DNA of 64,000 bases from Deinandra increscens subsp. villosa. Its lineage: Eukaryota > Streptophyta > Magnoliopsida > Asterales > Asteraceae. Below are positions 1-10,500 of the stretch, piece by piece. Every line of letters starts with the position of its first letter. Position 1 is the first letter of the stretch. Where the stretch lies: contig JBCNJP010000006.1 in NCBI GenBank assembly GCA_039602395.1, positions 53,905,502 to 53,969,501 of the forward strand, written 5' to 3'. The notes beneath the pieces are model-generated. The model was not told the origin of the DNA, searched no databases, and was given only the letters and a program-made list of their open reading frames with translations. The translations under genes and the position numbers were made by a program.

Positions 1-2126
1 TCTGTGCTGTTCCACCTGTTGATGAAGGGAGCTCGGAGCAAACTTCTGATCTCAGGCTCAGTCCATGAGTGGAATTGTCCACGAGTTCTGTAATACTCAA
101 CTGGACTGTAGCCGTCACGGATCACAGCAAACAGTTTCTTCTCTGTATCATAGTGCCAGCACAAGATGGCTTCACGACTCCCCCTTTTGTCAATGGAGCT
201 TTCACCAACATCGAGGGCGTATTTTGTGGGGGCTGGTCCTTGATAGAATTCGCGGAACCAGTTGTCGTGTCCTGCAGGGGCTTTAGAGATGATTCTGCCA
301 CTTCGGGCGTAATCAGACATCTCTATGTTTTCATCTCCATCATCCGCCTCCATAGCTCCTGCAGCTTGAGATGAACTCTGACCTGAGGCACCTGTGTTGC
401 TAGGCCCTGCACCATCTGTCAGTTCATTAATCTTCTTTCTCAGTCCCTTTATCATATTGTAGAGATATTCCATTCTTTCCTTGTCAGCTACCTCATATCC
501 TCTCATATACTTGCTGTTTGCCTCCTCCTTCTCTCTCAAACGCTGATTTTCTTCCATGAGAGCCTTGATCTCATTTTGTCTCATCCTATTCTGAGAGATC
601 AGGAAGTTAATCTGAGGATCAGCACTAATCCTCAGATCAACTGGAAGCTCAGCAGCCATCAAAGGGCGGAAACCTGGAGCTGCGAGAGGTTGGCTTGTCG
701 CGGTAGAGAGGCTCACTCTAACCGGACTTGGAACAACGAAGGTGCTATCAACCTCCAGAAATTGCCTATCTTCACGTACAGGGCTTTGCACGTTCAGAAT
801 CGGACTATCGTGCTGCACAGGGGCAGGTTGATCATTGCCACCTTCAGTCTGTGTAAGAGACGGTTGCTCCTGGAGTGCTTCATTAACAGATTCTTCTTGA
901 CCACTGGCACCCGCAGAACTGGGTCCAGTTGGTTCTACAATCATTAGGCTCGAGCTGGTCTTGGTGAATCTGAACCGTATGCTCCTAGGATCAGTTTTCT
1001 TTCTTGGAGATGGTTCACGAGCAGGGACGGGTTCTTCCACGAAAGCTTCATCAGTGTTTAACTCCAGCTCAGGAGGTGTATCATCACTGCCAGATGACCC
1101 AATCATATCTTCTCTTGATCTTTTATGGGTTAGCGGCTCCAAGTCCCCATAAATATCATCTTCAGCTAAGTCCTGGCCAGTGAGGATGTCATCCATTATA
1201 TTTTCTTCATCGGATGGAATGACATCATCTTCTTGAACATTGACAGCTGGAGTGGCTTCAGCATCTTGATCTTCTGCCACAATGGCATTCACGGCTGGCT
1301 CATCAGCCACTGGCTCATCTTCCTCCATCACTTGTTCACGGGCTACCTCTGGAAAGGCACCTCTCTTAACCCATTCCAGCCTACCTTCATACATGTATTT
1401 GCCACTTCTATCCTGAGTCTGAAGACCAAAGACACCAGCATCCATCACCTTTACATCCAGTTTCTGTATCCTTTCCTCAATCATTGGATATTTCAGCATG
1501 ACCACCATCTGCACGAATCTTGGTGTCATCAGAAACTGCTCACGAGCACCCAAGTTAGCATTGCCGATCCAATCCAGCAGCATCATCTTTGAGAAATTGT
1601 AGTTCCAGTCAAGGGCCAACGCGACGAAAGCAGTCCCGTGGACCTTGTTCAGCTGGTCAAAGCTCGTTCTCTTGCCCAGAAATGATTTCTGCATGAAATG
1701 GGCAAGGCACCTCCAGTAGTGCGGCAGCTGCTTCTTCATGATAGGCGGGAATCTGCCTTCATATCCCAGTAATTGGGCACCTGCCAGAACGGCTTCCTTG
1801 GGGTAATCAACCGGATCGGTAGCACGATCGTTGATATTCAGGCCTCTTCTAATGTCATCTTCCAGTATGACAACCTGACGGTTCTGGATGGTAGCAGTGA
1901 TTCTTGTCTTGTCAGCACTCGCTCGTGCAGTACCCCAGAATTCTCTTACCAGCATCTCATCTATCAACACGCTTGTCCTCAAAGCATGGTTGATCTTGCA
2001 GACGTTCATTCCCGCCACCAGAGAGTAAAATAGATCCATGTGATGCTCTGGTGGGTCTTCCAGGAAAGCTGGTATACAGTGATCATGATCAAATTTGATT
2101 GGTTCGTCAATAACATTTCCTGCCAT
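1..2126 (-). CDS. Third ORF (ORF3) of Copia element 1, accessory protein of unknown function, C-terminus outside window
   Basis: Reading from ATG at 2126, the frame stays open for about 708 codons to the window edge. It lies downstream of pol on the same strand. The first 290 or so residues look globular, with a block around LVREFWGTAR and IQNRQVVILEDDIRRGL that has a clear counterpart in the second Copia element at 55847-54860. A long acidic, Pro/Ser/Thr-rich stretch follows. Residues about 508-565 are rich in E/K/Q/R with regular hydrophobic spacing and probably form a coiled coil. After another low-complexity stretch there is a W/Y/F-rich segment at the window edge. I see no signal peptide and no convincing membrane segment, so I do not call it envelope-like although its position matches the env-like ORF of Sireviruses. 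Similar ORFs occur next to Copia pol genes in Asteraceae genomes, some with misleading enzyme names; that is recollection. Function unknown. Confidence 0.8.
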   Translation of the reverse strand, partial: MAGNVIDEPIKFDHDHCIPAFLEDPPEHHMDLFYSLVAGMNVCKINHALRTSVLIDEMLVREFWGTARASADKTRITATIQNRQVVILEDDIRRGLNINDRATDPVDYPKEAVLAGAQLLGYEGRFPPIMKKQLPHYWRCLAHFMQKSFLGKRTSFDQLNKVHGTAFVALALDWNYNFSKMMLLDWIGNANLGAREQFLMTPRFVQMVVMLKYPMIEERIQKLDVKVMDAGVFGLQTQDRSGKYMYEGRLEWVKRGAFPEVAREQVMEEDEPVADEPAVNAIVAEDQDAEATPAVNVQEDDVIPSDEENIMDDILTGQDLAEDDIYGDLEPLTHKRSREDMIGSSGSDDTPPELELNTDEAFVEEPVPAREPSPRKKTDPRSIRFRFTKTSSSLMIVEPTGPSSAGASGQEESVNEALQEQPSLTQTEGGNDQPAPVQHDSPILNVQSPVREDRQFLEVDSTFVVPSPVRVSLSTATSQPLAAPGFRPLMAAELPVDLRISADPQINFLISQNRMRQNEIKALMEENQRLREKEEANSKYMRGYEVADKERMEYLYNMIKGLRKKINELTDGAGPSNTGASGQSSSQAAGAMEADDGDENIEMSDYARSGRIISKAPAGHDNWFREFYQGPAPTKYALDVGESSIDKRGSREAILCWHYDTEKKLFAVIRDGYSPVEYYRTRGQFHSWTEPEIRSLLRAPFINRWNST

Positions 2127-4250
2127 CTGAGACAAACAAGACATATGCATCAGATTTGATCATGAGTAAGCAATTATGATTATCAACCCTAAACGTGTTC
2201 AATTGACGATAACATTTTACTTTTTAACTTCACAAAATTTCAATTTGAACATTTTTCGGGAAAATAATTGAATTTAGAACTTGCTCACAAACACCGTCAA
2301 ATTTATCTCAAAACTGTTCACTTTTAATGAGATTTTCTTAAAAAAAATTATTAAGTGTTTTAAGATTTAAATTCTTATTATTTTAATGTGTGTTTACGAC
2401 TTAAGAAGTGGGTTTACGATCCATTTTATGGGTTTACGAACCCTGAACCGGGTTTACGATCGGCTTAATGGGTTCACGATCACTTTAAAAAATGGCCCAA
2501 TCGTAATCAGTTATGTTCAATCGTAAACACCGAAACACCAGTTTGGGCCCAATCGTAATCGTTTTGTCTTTTTCTCCGGTCGTAAACGATTCGTTCGTAA
2601 ACGACGGAGTCGTAAACGAGAATCGTAAACACTCATGACTTCGTCTTCTTCAACGAGGCGGTCGTAAACACCCTTTCCGCCATGAACGACATCCTGCAAA
2701 AGCTCGTAAATGCCATCAAACACTATAAAAACTCAAGATAATCATAGATAACTACCTTTAAGGACTTCTAATCACAAAACCGACAACAATGAGCACGAAA
2801 CAACTCGAAAACAGCAGAGATTGAAAAACAGTCGTGATTTTAGGGCTCACAAACACAACCTCGTGAAATAACAGTCAAAACTCTCGATTGATAGAGGGGT
2901 TGCGGTCGGAAATGAAAGACAATCACGATGGTGAAGATTGATTGTGATTTGGTGGTCGGAGGCGGGCTGGGTGACAGTTTCCGGCGAAGGGGATGGCGGA
3001 GTTTAGGGTTACAGCGGCGGTGGTCGTAAATGGGGAAGAGAGAGGAGGGTTATAAATGAGAAATCGTAAACCAAAAAAATGTTTTATATAAAATTATTTA
3101 CACTAAGCCCCCCCTTGAACCGTAAACATGAAAAAGTTCCAATTAGCCCCCTCAACTTTTTAAAACTCACACAAGTTTACCCCAAACTTGAAAATCCTCA
3201 TAAAATTTGACATTTTTGACACTATGAGAATTTTACAAAACTTCCCCTCAGAATGACACCCGAGTATCCGATCATGATCATGAGAAATTTAAAAGTCAAA
3301 ACAGATCAAAAACAGATAAAATTAAAACTAAAATAAAATATTTACAACCTAAACTCAGAAATTTCAAATATTCACATACCTGGTGCTGGTATTTTTCACA
3401 GATAATTTCAGACAAGTCTTTGACTGAGGAACCCTTTTCAGCTTCTGTTACTAGACACTCTAGACAATTGTCAGGTGGTTTGAACACATAAACTCACATC
3501 CAGTAAAGTGCTTAAACATTGTACAGATTTACCGATATGTTTAACCGTCCCCACACCCAATTTTCCATAGCAAAACCTACCCAACCTCAGAGTTTATTGA
3601 GGATTCACAAACCCCCAACTTGAGGAACCATGCAACACTGTTTTTGACTACCACTTATTTCTGATTTTCATATATTATCAGTTGATGATCAGGTCGGCCG
3701 CATAAGCACGCAGAGAAGACCAACTGAATAATTTTATTTTCTTTTCTTTTTCTTTTTCAGAATTTTCAATTTTGAATTCTTTGAATTCCTTTTCTTTTTC
3801 TTTTTCTTGTGGTGTTGTCTTATACAGTATTAACATGGCGTGTGAGAGAGTGAATACTAGGTAATACCACTCTCAACCCATTTTTGTCGGGACTCAGTTT
3901 TTTAAACCATGTATACTAGGATGGGAAACTAAACATGTATAGAGTTTAAGATTACTGCACTTACATAGATGATCATTGTTTTGGTTGAGCTTACCGACAT
4001 ATCATCTTCGAGCAGTCTTTCACATCAGCCTTACACGTGTCAGTCTCCAACCGTCATTAAGCATTTAAGTCCTATCAAAAGACATCATAAAAACCTTTCA
4101 GTTTAACCAGCACCATTTCTTCCCCTGTTTTTGTGAGGCTTTTGAAACAAGACTCAATTTTTCAGTCATTTTCTATTTTTTTTTTAATATTTTTGTTTTA
4201 AGAATAAATTGAAAAACCAAAGACTTTGTACAAAAACATAGATGATCAGA
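2127..4250 (-). other. pol-ORF3 spacer of Copia element 1
   Basis: About 2.1 kb without a credible ORF lies between the pol stop and the ORF3 start. Near pol there are polypyrimidine tracts on the plus strand (3720-3752 and 3781-3817), which read as A/G-rich tracts on the element's sense strand and resemble the multiple polypurine tracts described for Sireviruses. A block at about 3685-3730 has a recognisable counterpart in the second Copia element at about 57363-57405, so the spacer is homologous between the two. The half nearest ORF3 carries the reiterated motif annotated separately. Confidence 0.65.
2391..3075 (-). repeat. Cluster of GTTTACGA / TCGTAAAC motifs upstream of ORF3
   Basis: By my count the 8-mer TCGTAAAC or its complement occurs exactly about 11 times in roughly 680 bases, in both orientations, with many one-base variants such as TCGTAATC and GTTCACGA. 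Chance expectation for an 8-mer in either orientation here is far below one. The same motif is reiterated in the 5' leader of this element (10841-11215) and inside its LTR. The surrounding sequence is not otherwise repeated, so this is a dispersed short motif and not a minisatellite. Function unknown. Confidence 0.8.
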
Positions 4251-7200
4251 TCATTCCTCGAAGGCAATCATCTTCAGGCCTTCAACACAAGATTCAAAAT
4301 TAGGACGAGGAAGGGGTTTTGTAAAGATGTCCGAAACATTCTGATCGGAGCTTACCTTTTGTAGCTGAATCAGCTCACGATCAAAGCAATCACGAATAAA
4401 ATGTACCTTAATATCAATGTGCTTGGTTTTGGAATGTTGGACAGGGTTTTTCACAATCTCAAGAGCAGCAGCATTATCACAAAATATTGGAGTGTTAACG
4501 AATTCCATACCGTAATCCGTGAGCTGGTTTTGGATCCACACTACCTGTGAAGTACCGGCAGATGCGGCCACGTACTCAGCTTCTGCAGTTGATTTGGATA
4601 CGGTATGCTGCTTCTTGCTCTGCCAAGAGATGAGCCTATCTCCCAGGTACTGACATCCTCCAGTAGTAGATTTCCTGTCAAGGTCACTACCTCCATAATC
4701 ACTGTCAGTAAAAGCATATAATTGAAAATCAGTGTTCTTCGGGTACCAAAGACCAAGCCTAGGCCTGCCCTTCAGATACCTGAAGATACGCTTAACAGCA
4801 GCTAAATGAGAGAGTTTAGGGTTAGCCTGATATCGAGCACACACGCAAACTGCATACATGATGTCTGGCCTGCTTGCTGTCAAGTACATTAGTGATCCAA
4901 TCATCGACCGATACTGGAATTCACTCACTGACTCCCCGTTAAGATCCGCTGACAGGAGTGGTCTGGATGCCATGGGAGTGGCGATGGGCTTGCAATCCTG
5001 CATCTTGAACTTGTCCAGAATCTCATTCACATACTTCTCCTGATGAATAAGAATCCCGGAATCATTCTGCTTGACTTGAAGTGCAAGAAAGAAACTCATC
5101 TCGCCTTGGTCACTCATCTCAAACTTTTTCTTCATGATCTCCTCAAACTCGGTGCACAATTCTTCGTTAGTCGATCCGTAGATAATATCATCTACATACA
5201 CTTGCACCATAATTATGTCTTCTCCCACCCTTTTCCTGAACAGTGTTTGATCAACGACTCCTCTTGTATATCCATTCTCCACCAGGTGATTGGACAACGT
5301 TTCATACCAGGTTCTAGGAGCTTGATGCAAACCGTACAAGGCCTTATCCAGCAGATAAACGTGATCTGGATTTTCTTCATCTATGAACCCTGGTGGTTGA
5401 GCAACATAGACTTCCTCGTTCATCTCTGCATACAGGAAGGCAGTCTTCACATCCATCTGATGTACGGTAAAATTGAGATACGAAGCTACAGCTAGAAAGA
5501 TCCGAATTGCTTCCAATCTTGCCACCGGAGCGTAAACCTCATCATAGTCGATACCCTGGACTTGCCTGTGCCCTTGTACTATCAGCCTTGCTTTGTTTCT
5601 CACAATGATCCCCGAGTCATCTTTTTTGTTCTTGTACAACCATCTCGTGGGAATCACCTTCTTGTCTTCTGGCCGCTTCACAAGACGCCACACTCCCAGC
5701 TTTGAAAATTGATTGAGTTCATTGTGCATGGCCTCCATCCAGTTTGGATCTTTAAGAGCAACCATCACATTGGGAGGTTCTATCTGGGAGATGAAGCAGG
5801 AAAACATACAAAAGTTGATGTGTCCTGTCCGGCTCCTTGTGGTGACACCCGCTGTCACTGGCCCAACAACATTACTCAGTGGATGATCCTTGTTGATTCT
5901 GCTCTCTTGGACTTCAGGCACTGAAACATTAACAGGCAGATTAGTATTAACAACATTTTCAGACATACCTGAGCCTTGAGAATCCACTGGAGCATCACGT
6001 GTCCCTGAACATTCTGGAATATCAGCAGTTGCATTCCGAGAAGATTCAGCTGATGCTCTATCCACATGAGGTCTTACATCAGCACTGGGAGCTACAATGT
6101 CTTCTTCTTCGCCCAAATTGTGGAAAACATTCGAGAAATTAAATCCCTCAAACAATGATCCATAGTCGAAGATCCAATTAGGTCCAGTTCCCGCATCAGT
6201 AGGATTGTCCTCCATCCAATCTACATTGAATGCCTCAATGATCAACCCAGTGGTCTTGTTGTACACACGATAAGCACTATTTGCTGAATAACCAACAAAA
6301 TAGCACTCATCGGCCTTCGCTTCGAATTTCCCTACATCGGACTGGATCAGCACCGTGCATGGACATCCAAACGTCTTGAAGTAACCCACCTTCGGTTTCT
6401 CTCCATAAATGATCTGATATGGAGTTTGCTCGTGACGCTTGTTCAGAAGAACTCTGTTTTGTACATAACAAGCAGTATTCACAGCTTCTGCCCAAAAGAA
6501 GATCGGTAATTTTGCTTCACACATCATCGTTCTAGCTGCTTCGATGAGTGTCCTATTTCTTCTTTCGGCAACTCCATTCTGCTGAGGAGTATAAGGAGCA
6601 CTGAACTGCCTTTCAATCCCCTTTTCACCACAAAACATATTCAGCTCAGCATTCTTGAATTCTGTCCCATTGTCAGATCTGATTGCCTTCACTCTTTTAT
6701 CCAGCTGATTCTCAATAAGAGTCACAAACTGCTTTACTAGGGCCGGAGTTTCGTACTTGTTCGACAAGAAAAAGACCCAAGTAAATCGCGAGTAGTCGTC
6801 CACTATCACGAGGCAGTATGAGAACTTGCTGACACTTTGTACCTGCATAGGACCAAACAAATCCATATGTAAGAGTTGAAGCACAGAAGAGACAGAATTT
6901 GTAACCTTTGGACGATGTGGCAGTTTGTGCTGCTTCCCCTTAGCACATGCCACACACTTCTCCACTGAAGTGAAATCTGTGATCGGAAGGTTTCTGACAT
7001 GCTCTCCTTTAGCCAGCTTGGATAAATTCTTCATGTTTGCATGTCCCAGACGACGATGCCACAACAATGCAAGATTTTCATTCTGTTTTGATATAAGGCA
7101 AGCTTCTTCTGACGAAGGAGGATTGCTCAAGTTGAGAAGATATGAGTTTGAACGTCTTGGAGTGCGCATAAGTACACACTCCTCGGGTATCTTCACACCT

Positions 7201-7499
7201 GGCTTCAGAATAATACACTCCTTCTTATTGAACATCACAGAAAAGTCTCTGTCACAGATCTGAGAAACACTCAGCAAACTGTGCGACAGTTCCTCCACAT
7301 AATGAACGTCAGAAAATGACAGATTACCGCTCCTCACCACACCTTTCTTACTGATTCGACCACCCACACCGCCTGCAAAAGAAACTCCACCTCCATTGAA
7401 ATCCTCTACATCTTCCAAAAGAGACAGATCTCCGGTCATGTGTCGGGAGCAACCACTATCAACATACCAGAGATTGTTGACAGATCTTCTAGGCTGTCC
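4251..7499 (-). CDS. Copia pol polyprotein: protease, integrase, reverse transcriptase, RNase H
   Basis: The pol frame opens after a TAG at 7502-7500. The first ATG (7439) lies just inside the protease, because the catalytic DSG of the motif DSGCSRHMTGD is at 7460-7452, upstream of that ATG; the real product must therefore begin before it. Counting from the ATG, the integrase zinc region starts near residue 127 (WHRRLGH). The integrase triad is D193, D256 and E292, giving the D-x35-E spacing. Reverse transcriptase carries YVDD at 748-751, and RNase H shows TDSDYGG and STAEAEY near 950. The order PR-IN-RT-RH is diagnostic of Ty1/Copia. All catalytic motifs are present and there is no internal stop. 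Expression relative to gag is unresolved: pol sits in the +1 frame but stops close both frames at the junction. Confidence 0.95.
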   Translation of the reverse strand, partial: GQPRRSVNNLWYVDSGCSRHMTGDLSLLEDVEDFNGGGVSFAGGVGGRISKKGVVRSGNLSFSDVHYVEELSHSLLSVSQICDRDFSVMFNKKECIILKPGVKIPEECVLMRTPRRSNSYLLNLSNPPSSEEACLISKQNENLALLWHRRLGHANMKNLSKLAKGEHVRNLPITDFTSVEKCVACAKGKQHKLPHRPKVTNSVSSVLQLLHMDLFGPMQVQSVSKFSYCLVIVDDYSRFTWVFFLSNKYETPALVKQFVTLIENQLDKRVKAIRSDNGTEFKNAELNMFCGEKGIERQFSAPYTPQQNGVAERRNRTLIEAARTMMCEAKLPIFFWAEAVNTACYVQNRVLLNKRHEQTPYQIIYGEKPKVGYFKTFGCPCTVLIQSDVGKFEAKADECYFVGYSANSAYRVYNKTTGLIIEAFNVDWMEDNPTDAGTGPNWIFDYGSLFEGFNFSNVFHNLGEEEDIVAPSADVRPHVDRASAESSRNATADIPECSGTRDAPVDSQGSGMSENVVNTNLPVNVSVPEVQESRINKDHPLSNVVGPVTAGVTTRSRTGHINFCMFSCFISQIEPPNVMVALKDPNWMEAMHNELNQFSKLGVWRLVKRPEDKKVIPTRWLYKNKKDDSGIIVRNKARLIVQGHRQVQGIDYDEVYAPVARLEAIRIFLAVASYLNFTVHQMDVKTAFLYAEMNEEVYVAQPPGFIDEENPDHVYLLDKALYGLHQAPRTWYETLSNHLVENGYTRGVVDQTLFRKRVGEDIIMVQVYVDDIIYGSTNEELCTEFEEIMKKKFEMSDQGEMSFFLALQVKQNDSGILIHQEKYVNEILDKFKMQDCKPIATPMASRPLLSADLNGESVSEFQYRSMIGSLMYLTASRPDIMYAVCVCARYQANPKLSHLAAVKRIFRYLKGRPRLGLWYPKNTDFQLYAFTDSDYGGSDLDRKSTTGGCQYLGDRLISWQSKKQHTVSKSTAEAEYVAASAGTSQVVWIQNQLTDYGMEFVNTPIFCDNAAALEIVKNPVQHSKTKHIDIKVHFIRDCFDRELIQLQKVSSDQNVSDIFTKPLPRPNFESCVEGLKMIAFEE

Positions 7500-7533
7500 C
7501 TACACAAATCAGAGATCAGTTAGAGTCAGGTAC
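7500..7533 (-). promoter_or_regulatory. gag/pol junction resembling a 3' splice site
   Basis: On the sense strand this 34-base stretch begins with GT, contains CTGAC and CTAAC as branch-point-like sequences, and ends TTTGTGTAG. The gag stop (7518-7516) and two stops in the pol frame (7511-7509 and 7502-7500) all lie inside it, and the third frame has TGA at 7528-7526. The base after the AG (7499) is the first base of a pol-frame codon. Joining from a codon boundary in gag would restore frame, but 34 bases is shorter than known plant introns, so a donor further upstream is more likely if this acceptor is used. Confidence 0.4.
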
Positions 7534-10500
7534 CCAGGTCATAACAGATCTGGGCACTCCCTTGGAGTCAATGTAGTTAACCATTTTGAAAGACATTCCT
7601 GCTTTTGATTCAGGTTGATTTATAATTTTAGCATTAACTTTTGGCTTCCAATTTGGTTGCTTTTGTGAGTTTGAACTACTAGCAGAGTTCTTTGTGGGTG
7701 ATGCTTTTCTTGGAGGAGATGCAGCCTTTTTACCTTTTGTTTTAACAACCGGTGTCCACTCAAGTTTTAATTTGGTATAAACCATTTGTTTTGGTTGAGT
7801 AACAGTTTTTGGTTGTTCCATAACTGCTTTACCCTTAGGTTCAGCAGTCTGATTAACTTTTTGCACTTGTTTCTCAAAAGGCTTTGTTTTAACTTTGTTA
7901 GGTCTGTTGTAAACTTCTTTAGCTGCATGAGCAGGTTTTGAAGTTTGGCCCACATCTCTCCTTTCATTGACAGGCTTTGTCACTGGGGCTTTTGTGTTTA
8001 GAACCTTAGACTTTTGAGTCTTCATTGGTTCAGAACTCTGCTTCCCCTGTGACGAAGCTTGCTGCTTTTGAGTTCTGTTCTCACCCCTCATCATTTTCTC
8101 AAGCATATTTGTCCGCTTGTTCTGCGGATAATATGGCTCATAGGGTCTGTTTATACAATTAGCAGCAAAATGACCTGGTTGACCACATTGAAAACAATTC
8201 ATTTGTCTAGGCCCATTGACGTTGCTACACAAGTATGAGCGTCTTGGGTAAGACGACTTCCATTCCGGTTGATCATCCCATTTGTGTATCACACGTTTTG
8301 AATGTTTTTCAGGTTGTGTTATTAAACAAAATTGTTCAGATTTTGATTTATCAGTTCTATTATAAGTTGACACAACCTGGGGATACGGAACAAAATCATT
8401 GGGCTTAGACTGACGGCCAATCTTTGTGTTAGGAACACGCATTTTAAAAGAACTAACGATTTCATTAGGATTAGAAACATGTTTTAACAAGACAATTTGA
8501 TTGGACTTGGATGTTTCAAGTTCTGACACAGATGCCAGAACGTCATCCTTAGGTAAACTAAAAACAGAACAGCTAGACTCATGACACTCATTGACTCTCA
8601 AGCATTCAGCATCCTCCCCAGATACATCTTCAATCCCTACACCATCTGCACATGTAACAAAAACATTAGTAGAACTAACATTATTGTTTAATGATTCCTG
8701 GGAAGGACCTGGTTCATTCCTGTGTTCATCTACCTTGTTCTGACTACTCATCCCATATATTCCAAGTCTCTCTCTTTCTAACTCCTCTTCTGTCATAGGG
8801 GTCACACCTACCAACATACTATCTATAGGAGGACCTGCTTCATGATAACCTGACTTAGTTCTGTCTACCTGATCCTCCTCATAGAGCACTCCTATAATAT
8901 CTCTAGGGATAGGTGGGGGAATTACAACATTTGCGGCCACGGACTTGTCAGACTTTTCCGACCCAAATCCTGGCGTATGTTTCCCTACTTGACCACAAGT
9001 GATAGCCTGAGATAGTTCTTTACCTGCCTGAAGCATTCTTTTGTTTCTTAATTTATTCACATCTAACTGAACCTGCATCTCATTGTTCTTATGTGTCAAT
9101 TCATCTACCTGCTTTCTAAGGTCAGCTATTTCTAATTTAGCATTATCATACAGGATAGATTGTTCAGTTGCTATCTGTTGGTACTTAACAATATCTAGCT
9201 TTTGTGCCTTAATCTTTTCCTCACCTTTTATCCATCTACCCTTAAATGAACTCCTCTCACACTTGATCTCAAACAATTCTAGTTGATAATTCTTACAGAC
9301 TTGTCTAAGACCAGGTATAATACGAGCACAAGTGGGATCAGAACATACCTTGAGGTTCTCAGCATCAGCAACGTACGCTTCCTTGTCTTCTATCTCAGTC
9401 TCCTCAGGCTTTTCCTCATCAGTGACCACAAATGCATGATGTTCTTCATTACCCTCTTCAGCAGTAGCAATCAAAGCATGTGACAAACTAAGATCCTTCA
9501 TCTGGGGGGTCAGTTCCCTCAGCTGGGGGGTCCAGTCATAACCTCCACCTCCCTGAACCACCAATGCCTTGTCTTCTCCTTTACCTTTTACCTCAGCTGC
9601 CTTCTTTTCTTCAACCCTCTCTTTCTTTGGCTTCGTGCATTCCCTGGCAAAGTGACCATACTCATCACAATTGTAGCACCTCAGCTTCGACTTGTCAAAC
9701 CCCATTCTGATTTTATCCTGATCCTTCCAGACGTTCCTTCCAGTTTTGGCCATAAATTTCTTGGCTCTGAAAACAGCCATGGCCATTTGCCAAGAGACAT
9801 CTAGCATCTCCACGTCCTCAGGATTTATCTGATTAAGATCACCAGCCACCATATCAGAAGGTACAAGATTCCCGGCCACAAGGGCATGATAGCTGTTCAT
9901 GAAACCCATTCCAAGGGCAAAGTTAGGATCATTGACATCTCCAGAGTTGACACCTCCGCTTGAACTTCCTTGAGGCTGTGCCACAAATGCATTACCCATT
10001 GAAACTGAGCTTGATCCACTTCCTGAAGCCTTTCCTTCATGCTTACCTTCAACTTCTTCAGATAACAGAGCCTGATTCAACTTCCCAGCCAAACTTAATG
10101 AGCTTATGTGGTTTAGCTCTCTCTGCTTATCATCTATCATCTTAGACTTCAGTTTGTTAATTAGTTCATCCAAAGTCACTTCAGTCAGTCTGTTGTTGTC
10201 TTTGATGATGGATATATTGGTGTTCCAAGATTTAGGCAGACTGTTTAGCAACTTCAAATTCTTGTCTTCAGTGTCCGGCTCCACACCATAACTGGACATC
10301 TCTGCCATCAAGGACACATACCTCTGAACTTGAGCCTCAAAAGATTCACCCTGGATATGGTTGAACAAGTTAAACTTCTGCTTCAACATCTGCTTCCTAC
10401 TAGCCTTGATATCCGGATTTCCTTCATAAGCAACAATCAAAGCGTTCCACAGTTGCTTTGCTGTTTTGCAGTGCTTGAACCCTTGAGCGATGTCTGGAGT

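Noticed and set aside
1..2126. Calling ORF3 an envelope gene
   Set aside because: The position fits an env-like ORF, but no signal peptide, membrane anchor or cleavage pattern is visible.
5043..5495. 150-codon plus-strand ORF within Copia pol
   Set aside because: Antisense shadow of the reverse transcriptase coding strand.
7500..7533. A true 34-base intron joining gag to pol
   Set aside because: It would restore the frame exactly, but it is shorter than known plant introns; a more distant donor or private mutations are more plausible.
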